From Antedon mediterranea (Eukaryota; Echinodermata; Crinoidea; Comatulida; Antedonidae): a stretch of 64,000 nucleotides of DNA. The DNA lies in assembly GCF_964355755.1 (NCBI RefSeq), contig NC_092678.1, forward strand, positions 9,274,922 through 9,338,921, given 5' to 3'. Below the pieces are notes generated by a model. It saw only the letters and a program-made list of their open reading frames with translations. It did no database searches and had not been told where the DNA came from. Of this stretch, positions 24,416 through 35,319 are shown one piece after another. The position numbers and the translations under genes were made by a program. Each line of letters begins with the position of its first letter. Position 1 is the first letter of the stretch.

Positions 24416-24599
24416 CCTACTAAACACCAAACGGAAACAAAATGGGACTCAAAATGTTGAAAATACCTACCAAACGAGAGTAAATAATATTTCATTAATT
24501 ATTGAAAGCATAAATTTTATAGCAAAAATCGTATTGCATTTTGGGTAATGATGATGTTTTGTGTCAATGACCACCGGTTATTTCGGAGCATAAATTGAG

Positions 24600-25760
24600 C
24601 AGCACGCAGTCTTGTTATTTTTATCTATTTTTAATCTATTTTAAAGTAATTTAGCAATTTTGTTATTATTGCAAACAGATAAGTTGTAGATATGAATTCA
24701 TGCAAAATTTTTACTTCTTTAACGTATGGCCAACCGAATATAAAATATAGGATTTTTGTCTTTTTCGTCATACAGTAGCTCATCACATTTAATAGGACGC
24801 ATCTCCCTTTATCCAATAAGTCTCCCAGATTTTATTATTTGTTTGCTCAATCAATTATCTTTTGCAAGAGTTACAATTTAATTTTGATGACGTCATCATG
24901 TTCCAAAGTGTGAATAACATGAGTCACAGTCACTTGTTTTTCATCATCCTTACAGTAAATTTCAATGTTATACTGTAGCTCCTAAGAATGAAAAGTGATG
25001 CTCATGATTAAAACGTTTTCTGGAAGCTATTGAATTGTGATACAAATTCATGTTAACATTTAGGCTATTGGATGTTGTGAAGTCATCATATGGCCATGGT
25101 GTAGTAAATTACCAGTAATTACAGATACAGTAAAGTATTACATGAACATTCTAGAATAAGATGTTTGATTTAAGAAACCATGTATAATTAATAAGAACAA
25201 TCAGGAACATTTCAGAAGTGATATTAATAGAAAATCCAATAGAGTAAGAAGTATAAGGAATGATCTAGAATGTTATTAACATATTGTATCAAAGGGAAGT
25301 ATGACAATTGTAAGATGAGAGAAGGATTTTTTGATTAAAGCATTTATTTTGAAGAAGGTTGGATTAGAGGTTGGATATTCAATTGTAACAGTTATTGTGA
25401 AGCTAATGTTTAAAGTGCTTACTGGATTGTTGAAACTTAAGTTGAAGTTTGTTTTTGAGTTATTTTACAACTTTGTGGATTTTGTGTGTATATTTTTATG
25501 TCACAAGGGAGATTCCTAAAGTATTTTCAACCGCTCGGAAACATACGTAAAGGGAAATGGTGACACCATTGAATTCAAAAAGTCATATTTTCCTCTTCAT
25601 CATGTTAAAAATTAGAATTAAAGTGGGGTCCCATATTTTCACTTATGCTAAACTGTGTGTATACAGTATACTAGATACACTGCACAACACAAAATAAACA
25701 GAATTGAGCACCAACAACATATATTCTTCAGGTCATAATGGCATAATCTTTTTTTAGAGC
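24600..25760 (+). repeat. Dispersed repeat with TGACGTCATCA motifs, + copy, interrupted
   Basis: Aligns with 53300-54010. In that copy ATATGGCCA runs straight on to TTGAATTCAAAAAGTC; here the two halves are separated by the unit at 25100-25565. This shows a later insertion. Confidence 0.65.
25100..25565 (+). repeat. LTR-like unit, plus orientation
   Basis: A 466-bp unit, TGTAGTAAATTACC..GGTGACA, in inverted orientation relative to 23990-24415. Its right end carries AACCGCTCGGAAACATACG, close to AACCGCTCGGACTCATGCG at the end of the Gmr1-like LTRs in this window. This suggests a solo LTR of a related family. Confidence 0.5.
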
Positions 25761-25999
25761 AATTTCTAACGTATGGCATGCACATGGCATTGGGTGTGCG
25801 TATAACTAACTTGTTCAAATCTAGTTCTTCTTTCTTTCAGGCCATTTTTTGTGTCTCGCGTATCTCTATAATAAGAACATTTCTTAATTTCGCAAAATAA
25901 AATTAGCGCCGTGGGAATTACTTCCAAAAGAGAAACTTGTCACAAAGTGAGACCAATTGTTTGAGTCAAATTTAAACAAACTTAATTTGTGTTTTGTAT
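25761..25999 (+). other. Intronic sequence without recognised features
   Basis: AT-rich spacer between two repeat complexes. It ends near CAAACTTAATTTGTGTTTTG, where the palindromic region begins. Confidence 0.4.
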
Positions 26000-28070
26000 G
26001 TAACATTAGGGTTGAGGGATGGGGAAGAGGATGGGTGCAAAGAGGAACTTTTGAAATATATTCTTTATCCATTTAGTAACGAAATATTAATTGTTTTCAT
26101 GTTTTTACAAATAATATACCACTAAACACAGTAAAACATTGCGATACTTTGTTGAAACTGCACCGTCGCCTATAGTCAATTTAACAGTACAGTACATGTA
26201 ACAATCACTACGATTTTTTATTTATTTATTTTTTTTTGTAATTTTTACAGTATTAATTAATACAAATGTTTAAGCAACTGTGAGTAATAAAGTTTATTTT
26301 TATATGTTTATAATGTAAAATAATTTGTGAAAACTACCTATTCGGGGCAAATCGTAAATTCGCTTTAATCGTCAATAAATGTTAAATTATTTAACTCAAC
26401 TTAATTAGTAGGCCTAATGGTTTTCAATTGTTTCTTAGAGCCAATTCATACCTAATCTAACCACCAAAGTTGTTCTGCGTTTAGGGCATGTGATCCTTCG
26501 TACCGTAGGCCTATTCTCTACTGGCTTTACAACTCTACTCATCCCAGTGAGGTGGTGTGGGTGGTTTAACTGCAATAATAAAGTTTTGTACATAATAGAC
26601 GGCGACTGAAAATACATCCGTTTAAAAAAAGAAACCTATATCCAACCTCTGCAGCACAGATTGAAACAAAAATGGATCGAATTTCTGTTACCGTATGAGT
26701 GTACTTGCTATTACGATGCCTAGGAATAGACACTTGTGGAACAGAGATTGGAATGTTCCATTCATAATTGCCAATCAATACATTGTATAAACGTATATTA
26801 AATCTATCAAAATAGTATTTTTTAAAGAAAATTGGCCTGTCTTCAACATTATGATTGATTCTGTACTCGAGCTATTCAACTGGTTTTCAGCTATCTATAT
26901 ATAAATTTACGTAAGGGCAAAATTCGGTAAATCGCGCGTTATTTCTAGAATGTTTACTCGATGGTATGTAAAGTTGGTTCGTACTTTCGGTACTGATTTT
27001 AACCACCTGATGTAACCCTGTTTACAAATTAAATTGAGTTCGATAATTAGTTATTGACGATTAAAACAAATTTAGGTTCAACGATTTGCCCCAAATAGGG
27101 GTGTTTTTAGATCGTGGTATTTTTAGATCGTGGTATACACTGTCTAATGGATGTCCGTCTTGAAAAATACCCGCAGACAATAATACAACGATGCTTTGCG
27201 TTTTCCTATCTCCTCCTACGATAGTTGTTTTTCATGGCTGAAAACCGGCTGAACAGCTCGAGTACAGCATCATAATGTTGAAGACAGGCCGATTTTCTTT
27301 AAAAAATTCTATTTTGATAGATTTAATATACGTTTATACAAATGTATTTATTTGCGATGAATGGAACATTCCAATCTCTGTTCCACAAGTGTCTATTCCC
27401 TCAGGCGTCGTAAAGGCAAGTACTGTATGACTCATAACAGAAATTCGATCCATTTCTTTTCAATCTGTGCAGCTAGCTGCAGAGGTTGGATATACATTTT
27501 TTTTTAAACGGATAATGAGCTAGCGTTTTCAGTCGCCGTATATTATGTGTACAAATCTTTATTATTGCAGTTAAACCACCCACATCATCACCCTTCCCTC
27601 ACTGGCATGAGTAGCATTGTAAAGCCAGTAGAGCATAGGCCTACGGTGCATCACATGCCCTAAACGCAGAACAACTTTGGTGGGTAGGGTAGGAACCAAC
27701 TTAAGTATGAATTGGCTCTAAGAAACAATTGAAAACCATTAGGCCTACTAATTAAGTTGAGTTAGATAATTTAATATTTATTGACGATTAAATCGAATTT
27801 ATGATTTTCCCCGAATAGAGGTGGTTTTCACAAATTGTTTTACATTATATGTTGTAGTGATGTATCATGTACTACCGTATTTCAATCGACTAGGGCGGTG
27901 ATAGTTTCAACAAAGTATTACATCGCAATGTTTTACTGTCTTTAGTGGTATATTATTTGTAAAACATGAAAACAATTAATATTTCGTTACTAAATGGATA
28001 AAGAATATATTTAAAAATTGTTCCTCTTTAAACCCATCCTCTTCCCCATCCCTCAACCCTAATGTTACAT
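26000..28070. repeat. Large imperfect palindrome (about 0.85-kb arms)
   Basis: The left arm 26000-26890 is complementary to the right arm 27240-28070: GGGTTGAGGGATGGGGAAGA at 26010 mirrors TCTTCCCCATCCCTCAACCC at 28040. GGAACATTCCAATCTCTGTT, GATAATGAGCTAGCGTTTTC and ATATACGTTTATACAA are also mirrored. The spacer, about 26890-27240, has its own inverted relative at 28340-28640. The right arm is the same dispersed repeat as 17995-18620. Confidence 0.75.
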
Positions 28071-28308
28071 ACAAAACACAAATTAAGTTTCTTTAAATTT
28101 GACTTAAACAATTGGTCTCATTTTGTGACAAGTTTCTCTTTCGGAAGTAATTCCCAGGGTGCTAATTTTAGTTGAGTACATAAATCAGTGTCTATTTATT
28201 CGTTCCTGTAAACGACATGTATTATTGTACGTACATTTGAAATCGCCATTTTTTTAACGCTGAAATTATTATGTATTCGAGAACCATCTGTGGGCACGAC
28301 CTAAATGG

Positions 28309-28340
28309 TACACGAGCGAAGCGAGCGTACCATCTAGTTA
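28309..28340. repeat. GC-rich hairpin followed by CTAGT (Helitron-like end), copy 1
   Basis: GGTAC..GCGAGCGTACC forms a short hairpin, followed by ATCTAGTT. A hairpin a few bases before CTRR (here CTAG) is the form of a Helitron 3' end. A second copy is at 28649-28683. Confidence 0.35.
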
Positions 28341-28648
28341 AAAACAATTATCGTAGGAGAAGATAGGAAATTGCGAAACATCCTCACATTATTGTGTGCC
28401 ATTAGACAGTGTATACCACGATCGGAAAACATCCCTTTTTGGGGCGAATCGTTGAACCTAAATTCGTCTAAATTGTCAATAACTAATTTATCTAATCTAA
28501 CTCAATTTAATTAGTAAACAGGGTTATATCAGGTGGTTAAAATCAGTACCGAAAGTACGAACAAACTTTATATACCATCGAGTGAAAATTCTAGAAGTAA
28601 GGTGCGATTTACCGAATGTTGCCCTTACGTAAATTTATATATAGACTA

Positions 28649-28683
28649 AATGGTACGCGAGCGAAGCGAGCGTACCATCTAGT
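28649..28683. repeat. GC-rich hairpin followed by CTAGT, copy 2
   Basis: Near-identical to the hairpin at 28309-28340 (GCGAGCGAAGCGAGCGTACC core, then ATCTAGTT), but its flanks are the inverted arm. It marks the other boundary of the spacer 28340-28640. Confidence 0.35.
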
Positions 28684-29010
28684 TCGTGCCCACAGATGGT
28701 TCTCGAATACATAGTAATTTCAGCGTAAAAAAAATGGCGATTTCAAATGTACGTACGGCAGGACTATAAAACATTGTCGTTTACAGAAACAAATAGACAC
28801 AATGATTTATGTAGTCAACCACAATTAGCACCTAGAAACAAAATGAGTTCAAATTTGTTATTTGGACTCATTTAAACAAACCCAATTTTGTATCTATTAG
28901 AGTTTAGGATTTTGTATCTAACAATAGAGTTGAGCGGTGGGGATGAGGATAGGTACTAAGAGGAAAATTTTTTTAATATATTCTTTATATTAAATTATTC
29001 TTTATATTTC

Positions 29011-29992
29011 TTTATTATCCACTCAGTAACGAAATATTTTTTTATAGGCCTATAAATAATATACCACTAAATAGAGTAAAACATTTCCGATTTAATACTT
29101 TATTAAAACTGTCACTGTCTCATGGTCGATTGAAATAGTAAAGTACCTTTAAAGACCACTAATACGTTTATATTTTTGTAATTATTAATTAATACAAATG
29201 TTGAGAAACAACTCACAGTATTAAAGTATTATATTATTATGTGTTTATAATCTAAAAGTAGGGGCTACCCACACTCACAGTGATAAAGTTTATTATTATA
29301 TTTGTTTATATTATATCTAACAGTACCAACACACTTTTGATTCAAATGGGGATCAAATGTGGTTAATACCTATTTGCAGTATTGTATAGCATTACAATAC
29401 TATTTCTGTTTATTCTCCCAGGGTCTATAAATTTACCTACTTGTGTTAAACCATGGAGGTATGCAAGTGTTAAACCAAATAATTTGGAATGTTCCATTCA
29501 TTGCAAATCAATACATTTGTATAAACGTATATTAAATCTATCAAAATAGTATTTTTTCATTCATGTCAATGGTGACCAACTGTGTTTTTTTCACTTATTA
29601 TTGAAGCTGATGATTTGTAGATGTGAATTCATCATATTATGGCCATTCAAATTTTTTTAATAGGGTTTTTTCTCTTCTGTGCTATTTATTAAATTTGATA
29701 AAGCGCATGAACCCCAATCTTTCCTATATTTTGTTATTTTCGTAGGGAGTTTGTTGTTTAGGATAACTAAGAAAGAGGTTTTCCAACAGCTTTACAACAA
29801 GATTTGTATTGTAATGAATTTTGAAAACCACATAAGTGGGAGGTGGGTATAGTTTGAAGAAATTATAGTTGACCTCAACAACTAGTAGTACAGTATTTAA
29901 AAATTTTTCCAGAAAGAAAGATCTGTAAGGTAATTGAACCCAACACTTATTTGGTTTGGAATCCACTATATCCACATATTTTTTCTTCTCAG
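29011..29992 (+). other. Intron end with further repeat scraps
   Basis: 29030-29200 repeats motifs of the 26100-26300 region (AATATACCACTAAA, GTAAAACATT). 29487-29555 repeats the AATGTTCCATTCAT..ATACGTATATTAAATCTATC motif of 26750-26815. No coding signal until the exon at 29993. Confidence 0.5.
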
Positions 29993-30163
29993 GTTTTGAA
30001 AGGTGACATTGACGAGGCAATATGTAATCATGCAATTTATTATGCTATCTGGAGAAAATATGGCGCCCTCCCCGAACGTTACAACTGGCACTTGAAAAAA
30101 CCTGAAGTTTTCTTTTACCCCCTTCGACCTGAACTTGCAGAATCTACCTACTTTTTATACCAG
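29993..30163 (+). CDS. EDEM1: EDEM1-like exon
   Basis: 171 nt (57 codons, phase 0 on both sides) between TTCTTCTCAG and GTTTGG. It encodes the highly conserved [17 protein letters not shown] and [18 protein letters not shown]. The Glu of LRPE is the family's proposed general-base position. The next intron is 24,589 bp long. Confidence 0.95.
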
Positions 30164-30360
30164 GTTTGGATTTATTTTTTGGATAATGTTTTTCTCATTT
30201 TTTTAAAAATATTTTCTCTGTTTCTTATTAGTGTTAGTTGAATATCAACCAGCAACATTTGTTAAAATTTCACTATAAACGTATTAATTGAAGATTTATG
30301 ATTTGACTAAAAGTTGTAAATGCCATAGAGTGAAATTTGATGGTAATTGTAACAGGTGTC

Positions 30361-30424
30361 TAGAAAACTCAGATCTAGAAAACTCAGATCTAAGATATGT
30401 CAAAATCTGAGTTTTCTAGTTCCA
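30361..30424. repeat. GAGTTTTCTAGATCT palindromic array, left part
   Basis: Alternating copies of TAGAAAACTCAGATCT and its complement. The array continues at 33323-33470 on the other side of the inserted LINE. Confidence 0.75.
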
Positions 30425-30734
30425 GAATCAAAAATCATTTATTTTGTCTCATAAAAATACAATATAAAAAAACATGGACATGAACAAGAAAACATCACAC
30501 AAAACCAGGCAGAGACAGGATTCCTAAAAAGCGAACTTAATCACTATCTAGTAGGTCTCCTATTGCACTGATTGTATAAAAAACATTTAGAATAAAATTT
30601 GTATTAACAATTAAAATTGCATATACAGTAATACTATATCAAAATAAATTAAAATATATTACAATATCATTAAAAATCGTCAATAAATAGCAAAATCTTA
30701 CTTAAAATATATTTTAAGCTTATTTATAAAAGTC

Positions 30735-32323
30735 TTAAATACCTGTATTTAGAATTAATGAATCCCTTATTTCTACTGGTAGTTCCTCCCATGCACGGGG
30801 AAATAAGTGGAAAATTGAGTATTTTAAAGAATTTGTCCGGGCGAAAGGGTGTACAAATATGAGATGATCACCGTGACGAGGGTTGATTGAAATATGGTTT
30901 AAAATATCCACAGTATATATGCCATAAAGACATTTGACAATAAATGACATGGATAAGAGTTGGAAATGTTTTTCAAGTGAACTTAATCCTAAAACATTAA
31001 GACGTCGTTCATAGGAAATATTGTCCTCATAGAAAAAAATTTTAGTCATTCGGCGTTGAACTTGTTTCAATGAGTAGAGATGTCCTTTTTGGTAAGGTAA
31101 CCAAGCAGGTATACCATATTCAATAATCGGACGTACAATAGCACAGAATAATTTTGGAATTACAATAGTGTCTCTGCAACGAACAATGCGCTTAATAAAA
31201 CCCATTAATTTTGAAGCTTTTGATCTTGTCTGAGACACATGTAATCCCCAATCTAATTTTGAAGTAAAAGTTACCCCAATGTACTTGTATGAGGTAACCT
31301 GGCTCAAGGTGTCAACCCCTATTTTATAATTATTACCAAGTTTACTTAACCTAGATGACCTTGTTATGCGCATACATTTACATTTTGTTGAATTCAGAAG
31401 CATTTTATTGGTTATGCTCCATTGAAGAATACAGGTTAAATCATTCTGAAATGACTGATGGTCTTCAGGAGATCAAATAGCTCTATATATAACTGTATCA
31501 TCTGCATATTGCAATATATGAGATGAGATAACAGCTGGCATATCAAAAACAAAGATATTAAATAACATGGGACCTAAAACTGATCCCCGAGGAACGCCAG
31601 ACTGAACATTACAGGTATTGGAAGCAGTTCCTCGAAATAATACTTGCTGCGATCTACCCTTCAAATATGAAACAAACCATTGTAACACTGAACCTCGTAA
31701 TCCATAGTCATGTAGCTTTTTAAGTAAAATAGGATGACTTATGCGATCGAAAGCTTTGTTCCAATCCAAAAAAATTACATCAATTGGAGGAGGGGTTCTC
31801 TCATCTAAAACTTTAGCCCAGTAATAGTAAGTGGTGCTAAGTATCGTTTGACTAGACCTTCCAGCTACAAAACCATGTTGACAGGTTGACAATAGTTTGT
31901 GAGAATCTAAATGATCGAACAAGTGCCTACTGCGACCACTCTTTCTAATAACTTGCCAACTGTTGAACAAAGGGAAACCGGTCTATAATTGGTGATATCA
32001 TTGGTTGCACCAGCCTTGTGTATAGGAATAACATTTGCCATTTTCTATTCGGAGGGGAAAACACCTATGGAGAGTGACAAATTAAATATTTTGGCCAGAG
32101 GCTCACAAATGTATGCAGCCGCTAACTTAAGCATTGTAGATGTGATGCCATCTGGGCCAGGTGCTTTACCTTTTTGTAATTTGTTAATAAGTCTAAGAAT
32201 TTTAGCCGGTGTTGTTTGAATATTAGAAAGAGGACGTAGGCCATTGAGATTACTACAATCATTAATAATAATATCAACATCAAATAAGGTCGTTGTGAGC
32301 GGCGATAAGACGATTTCTGTCAC
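30735..32323 (-). pseudogene. LINE reverse transcriptase, two in-frame stops and a frameshift
   Basis: Three open pieces (32323-32045, 31970-31473, 31403-30735) carry the ordered RT blocks: KAPGPDGI; QHGFVAGRSSQTILSTT; VIFLDWNKAFDRISHPIL; GVPRGSVLGPMLFNIFV; the catalytic YADD; and the thumb region TSYKYIGVTFTSKLDW. They are separated by a stop near 32045, a frameshift near 31970 and a TGA near 31470. The rest of the domain looks intact. Confidence 0.85.
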
Positions 32324-32828
32324 TGCGAAATATAGTATGAACTGGTACCAGTTCAGAATCCAAAATAGTGCTGTCCAGCCAAGTTTCGGTTATAAACATT
32401 AAGCTAGGAGCTTCATTGGCTATTGTAACTTGAAGTTCGCTTAGTTTATTTACAACACTACGGGCGTTAAAATAAAGCATGCTGGGTCTCAATCCAATTT
32501 TGCTATTGTCACCGTTTAAAACAGGACCGGGATTTGGGTGAACATCACCAGACATTTCTATATATCTATCAAATGTAGCGGTATGGTTGCTGTAATATAA
32601 TGTTGGAGCCGAGGATTTAAAACATTCCTTCCTGTTTAGACATCTACGTTGGCTTAGCCTGGAAATATTAAAAGTTAACTGCTTATCCGTGGTAATCTTG
32701 CATGTCATTATCATCGCCATACTTGTGTAGTATACACATACCAACCATACCAGCCATAGCGTACACAAGAAGTTATTGAAACCAAACATCGTTGTATATT
32801 GCAACAAATAACAGATCGGTAGTAGCAC
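32280..32828 (-). pseudogene. LINE 5' ORF: 2A-like motif plus truncated APE endonuclease
   Basis: 182 codons. A hydrophobic N-terminal stretch (residues about 5-40) is followed by SGDVHPNPGP around residues 93-102, which resembles a 2A ribosome-skipping motif with His-Pro in place of the usual Glu-x. The start of an APE-type endonuclease follows (FNARSV.NK, F.TETWLD). It ends soon after FRSDRNR because of the internal deletion. Confidence 0.7.
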
Positions 32829-33322
32829 ATAACCTCAAACTGACAGACTTATCCAAATCGAAAGTACAATAAGGTTAAAAGTACATGTTAAAACAGCAAT
32901 AAAGTTAAAAACGGTTAAAAACAGCAAACTACAGGCACAACAGCAAAATATAGTTAGAATCTGCATCCACTTGTATACGCAATGTGTTAAAATCTGTATT
33001 AAAAAACTGTGGTATCCAATCTAAATCAAACGTAAAAAAAAATCCAACTAATTGTTAGGCTCAAGGTTTGCCCGTGAGAGACATGCACTAAAGGAGTCAA
33101 ACCCCTTTAGACCGGGGTGGCGTGTCAAATGCTCAAATTGAAAAGGCCGGGCTAGCGAGCATCACTGTAACACGTCCTCACTTCACCAAAGCATAACACG
33201 TGCATGTTACAATATTAGTAAGAAAATGTATTTATTTATTTATACTCTAGTAGTTCAAATGACCTACCTTCTGATTAATAATGGAATGATCCAAATGACC
33301 TACCAACCAATCATTTGATGAC

Positions 33323-33470
33323 CTGAGTTTTCTAATTCCATTCTGGAACTAGAAAACTCAGATATTGATATCTGAGTTTTCTAGATATAGAAACGTCAGA
33401 TCTGAGTTTTATAGATCTAGAAAACTCAAATATATCTGAGATCTGAGTTTTCTAGATCTGGGTTTTTGAG
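33323..33470. repeat. GAGTTTTCTAGATCT palindromic array, right part
   Basis: At least five alternating copies of CTGAGTTTTCTAG/ATCT and its complement, one embedded in ATATCTGAG. It is the continuation of 30361-30424. Confidence 0.75.
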
Positions 33471-34268
33471 ACACCCCAATTACTGTATAACACATATTAT
33501 TTGGAGGGTATCTTACAGATTCATTTTGCCCATGACTGGTTTTCATTTATATGCTCGTCTGATACATTGCCATCTAACACAATTATAAACCAGCTTGGCT
33601 TGATGTAGATGACCGTATAACAGAGAATAAAAGAATGCAATTAATTTGAATGTAAAGAAAAAAATCTGTATTCAAATAGTGCTATTTTCCCGGATCATGC
33701 TCTAGAACAGAAGGAAAACAGTTAAAATGGGTTGGTGGTCTTGTTAGTATTACTCAAGATGAGGAAATCGAACTGGATATCCCATCAACACAAAACACAA
33801 AATTTTCCTTCACGATTCCATTCAAATACACCCATAACAAAATCAACACTTTTTTTTAACATTGTCTTTTAATATTGTCATAATAATTTCAAAAGAATTC
33901 AAGAAATATATCTTACACAGAGATGATAAAAAAGTTTTTGAGCAAAGTCTGGTTGTGGACTGCCTGAAAAGAAAATGAAATTAAAACCATTTAGTAGCTT
34001 GAAGCAGATAAAATCATAAAATGCTGTAAACATCAAAAACCTCTTAGTCACTTCTAACAATCTCACTCCTTAAATTGGTTCCTTGGATTGGCAATATGAC
34101 TACAAAATGGCAGTCAATGTTAGTATTGGAGGATTGCTTCTCATATCTCGAAACATCCAAGAAGCAAAACCAAGGAACGTCTAACCAAGTAACTGAACAA
34201 AGCACTCAAATTGTCATCTATGACCACCTAATATGTATGGCTGGCAGCCTATCAATGTAAACCTTTAT
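33471..34268 (+). other. Intronic sequence without recognised features
   Basis: AT-rich DNA between the motif array and the next TIR element. A few chance open frames; nothing recognisable. Confidence 0.45.
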
Positions 34269-34379
34269 TAGTCCAGTCCCTAAGGGGAAATGATGTTACC
34301 ATAGTGGATACAAGTGTGCCCTTTGGCATGTTGATAGAACATGATATGGAGATACCAAAACAAAGTTACTGGAAATCTG

Positions 34380-34870
34380 ATTTGACCTCTGTGACCTCTG
34401 ACCTCAATTTTTATATTTCTATCTTAAACAGCCATATCTCCGCAACGGGTTTGACAATTGAAATGATATTGGTGTCAAATAGATCAGAGGGTACATGTTT
34501 ATATTCGCTCTAATAGAACTTTTTTCAAAAAAACAACCGGAAATGTAATTTCTCAATGTTTTGACCTTTGACCTCGGCTTACTATATCTCAATAACTACT
34601 GGTCAAAATTTCTTGAAATTTGTTTCAAATTGTTAAGAGCATACATATTTATATATACTCTAATTAAACATGTTCTTCCAAATCCACAGGAAATGTAATT
34701 TACTGACCTTTGACCTTTAATGTTTAAATATGTCTGTATCTCTGTAACCAAATGTCATAAAAAGTTCAACTTGGTGTCAAAATGTTCAAAATGTAAACAT
34801 TTATATTAGCTCTAATAGAAGATGTTATCATATTTTTACTGGAAATGCCAGTTTGAGGTATGACCAGGAT
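34380..34870 (+). repeat. Left subterminal repeats with TGACCTTTGACCT
   Basis: Three or four diverged units of about 150 bp. Each has a DR1-like half-site pair (34392-34404, 34562-34574, 34704-34716), then a 'TATCTC..TAAC' stretch, then TTTATAT..(G/A)CTCTAAT(A/T)(G/A)AA. The inverse orientation appears at 37260-37480 and 44190-44460. Confidence 0.7.
34562..34574. promoter_or_regulatory. Perfect DR1 element
   Basis: TGACCTTTGACCT is the complement of AGGTCA-A-AGGTCA, a consensus nuclear-receptor DR1 (RXR/HNF4-type). A second identical copy is at 34704-34716. Binding is not shown. Confidence 0.4.
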
Positions 34871-35319
34871 ATACTGTTAAGCGTGCGTGTGTCATACTTA
34901 TAATAATATACCTAAAATATAGATTTAATGGACTACATTCAATATCCTATTTAGCCTTTTACAATTTTCTTAAAACTTAATGTTTAATTTAATTTCAATA
35001 TATATTTCCATCGCATGGTAGGCCTACACCGTAAGAGCAACACTTAATATCAACAAAAAATTAGATAAACTTAAAAGTTAAATAACAATAAAAAAAAAAA
35101 TGAAAATAAGGATCTTAAAGAAAGAAAAGAAGAATTAACCAATGCGATTTGATACTCATAAAACATATGACCTAATTATCAATTAATTGCTTGAAGTATG
35201 CTGAAAAAATAAAATGTTTGAAACAGTGAGGAAAAAGCGAAGAAAAGAAAAACATATGTTTAAAATATTAGAAATCTGAAAAGGATCAAAGACAAATTAA
35301 TTACAAAGCTGATTCTTTT

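Larger units (their letters stand above)
28018..29010. repeat. Second inverted repeat sharing an arm with the palindrome
   Basis: 28018-28340 is complementary to about 28660-29000: AGAACCATCTGTGGGCACGA at 28281 mirrors TCGTGCCCACAGATGGTTCT at 28684, and the CCATCCTC..CAACC block recurs near 28930. The spacer 28340-28640 is the inverse of 26900-27230. The DNA therefore alternates between two sequences in opposite orientations. Confidence 0.7.
30425..33322 (-). mobile_element. CR1/Jockey-type LINE, internally deleted, with 18-bp target duplication
   Basis: Flanked by CTGAGTTTTCTAGTTCCA (30407-30424) and CTGAGTTTTCTAATTCCA (33323-33340), one mismatch. On the minus strand a 5' leader (33322-32829) precedes an ORF (32828-32280). 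That ORF carries a hydrophobic start, MSGDVHPNPGP near 32535, and the first part of an APE endonuclease (LYFNARSVVNKLSEL..ITETWLD). The rest of the endonuclease is deleted. The frame then enters RT: GKAPGPDGITSTMLKLAA (32320-32045), a stop in place of Trp before KMANVIPIHKAGATNDITNY, SGVPRGSVLGPMLFNIFVF, LQYADDTVIY, one stop, then YKYIGVTFTSKLDWGLHV and the C-terminal part to 30735. Few lesions suggest a fairly recent insertion. Confidence 0.85.

Noticed and set aside
23990-25565. One 1.6-kb foldback element with 430-bp inverted ends
   Set aside because: Comparison with the copy at 53800 shows that the right arm inserted alone into another repeat, so the arms are better read as two separate insertions.
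28309-28683. Short regular palindromic repeats as a CRISPR array
   Set aside because: Only two hairpins with no spacer series, in a eukaryotic intron.
30361-33470. TIR DNA transposon bounded by CTGAGTTTTCTAGTTCCAGA and its complement
   Set aside because: The mirrored ends are part of a pre-existing palindromic array. The content is a minus-strand LINE with its own 18-bp direct duplication, which explains the borders better.
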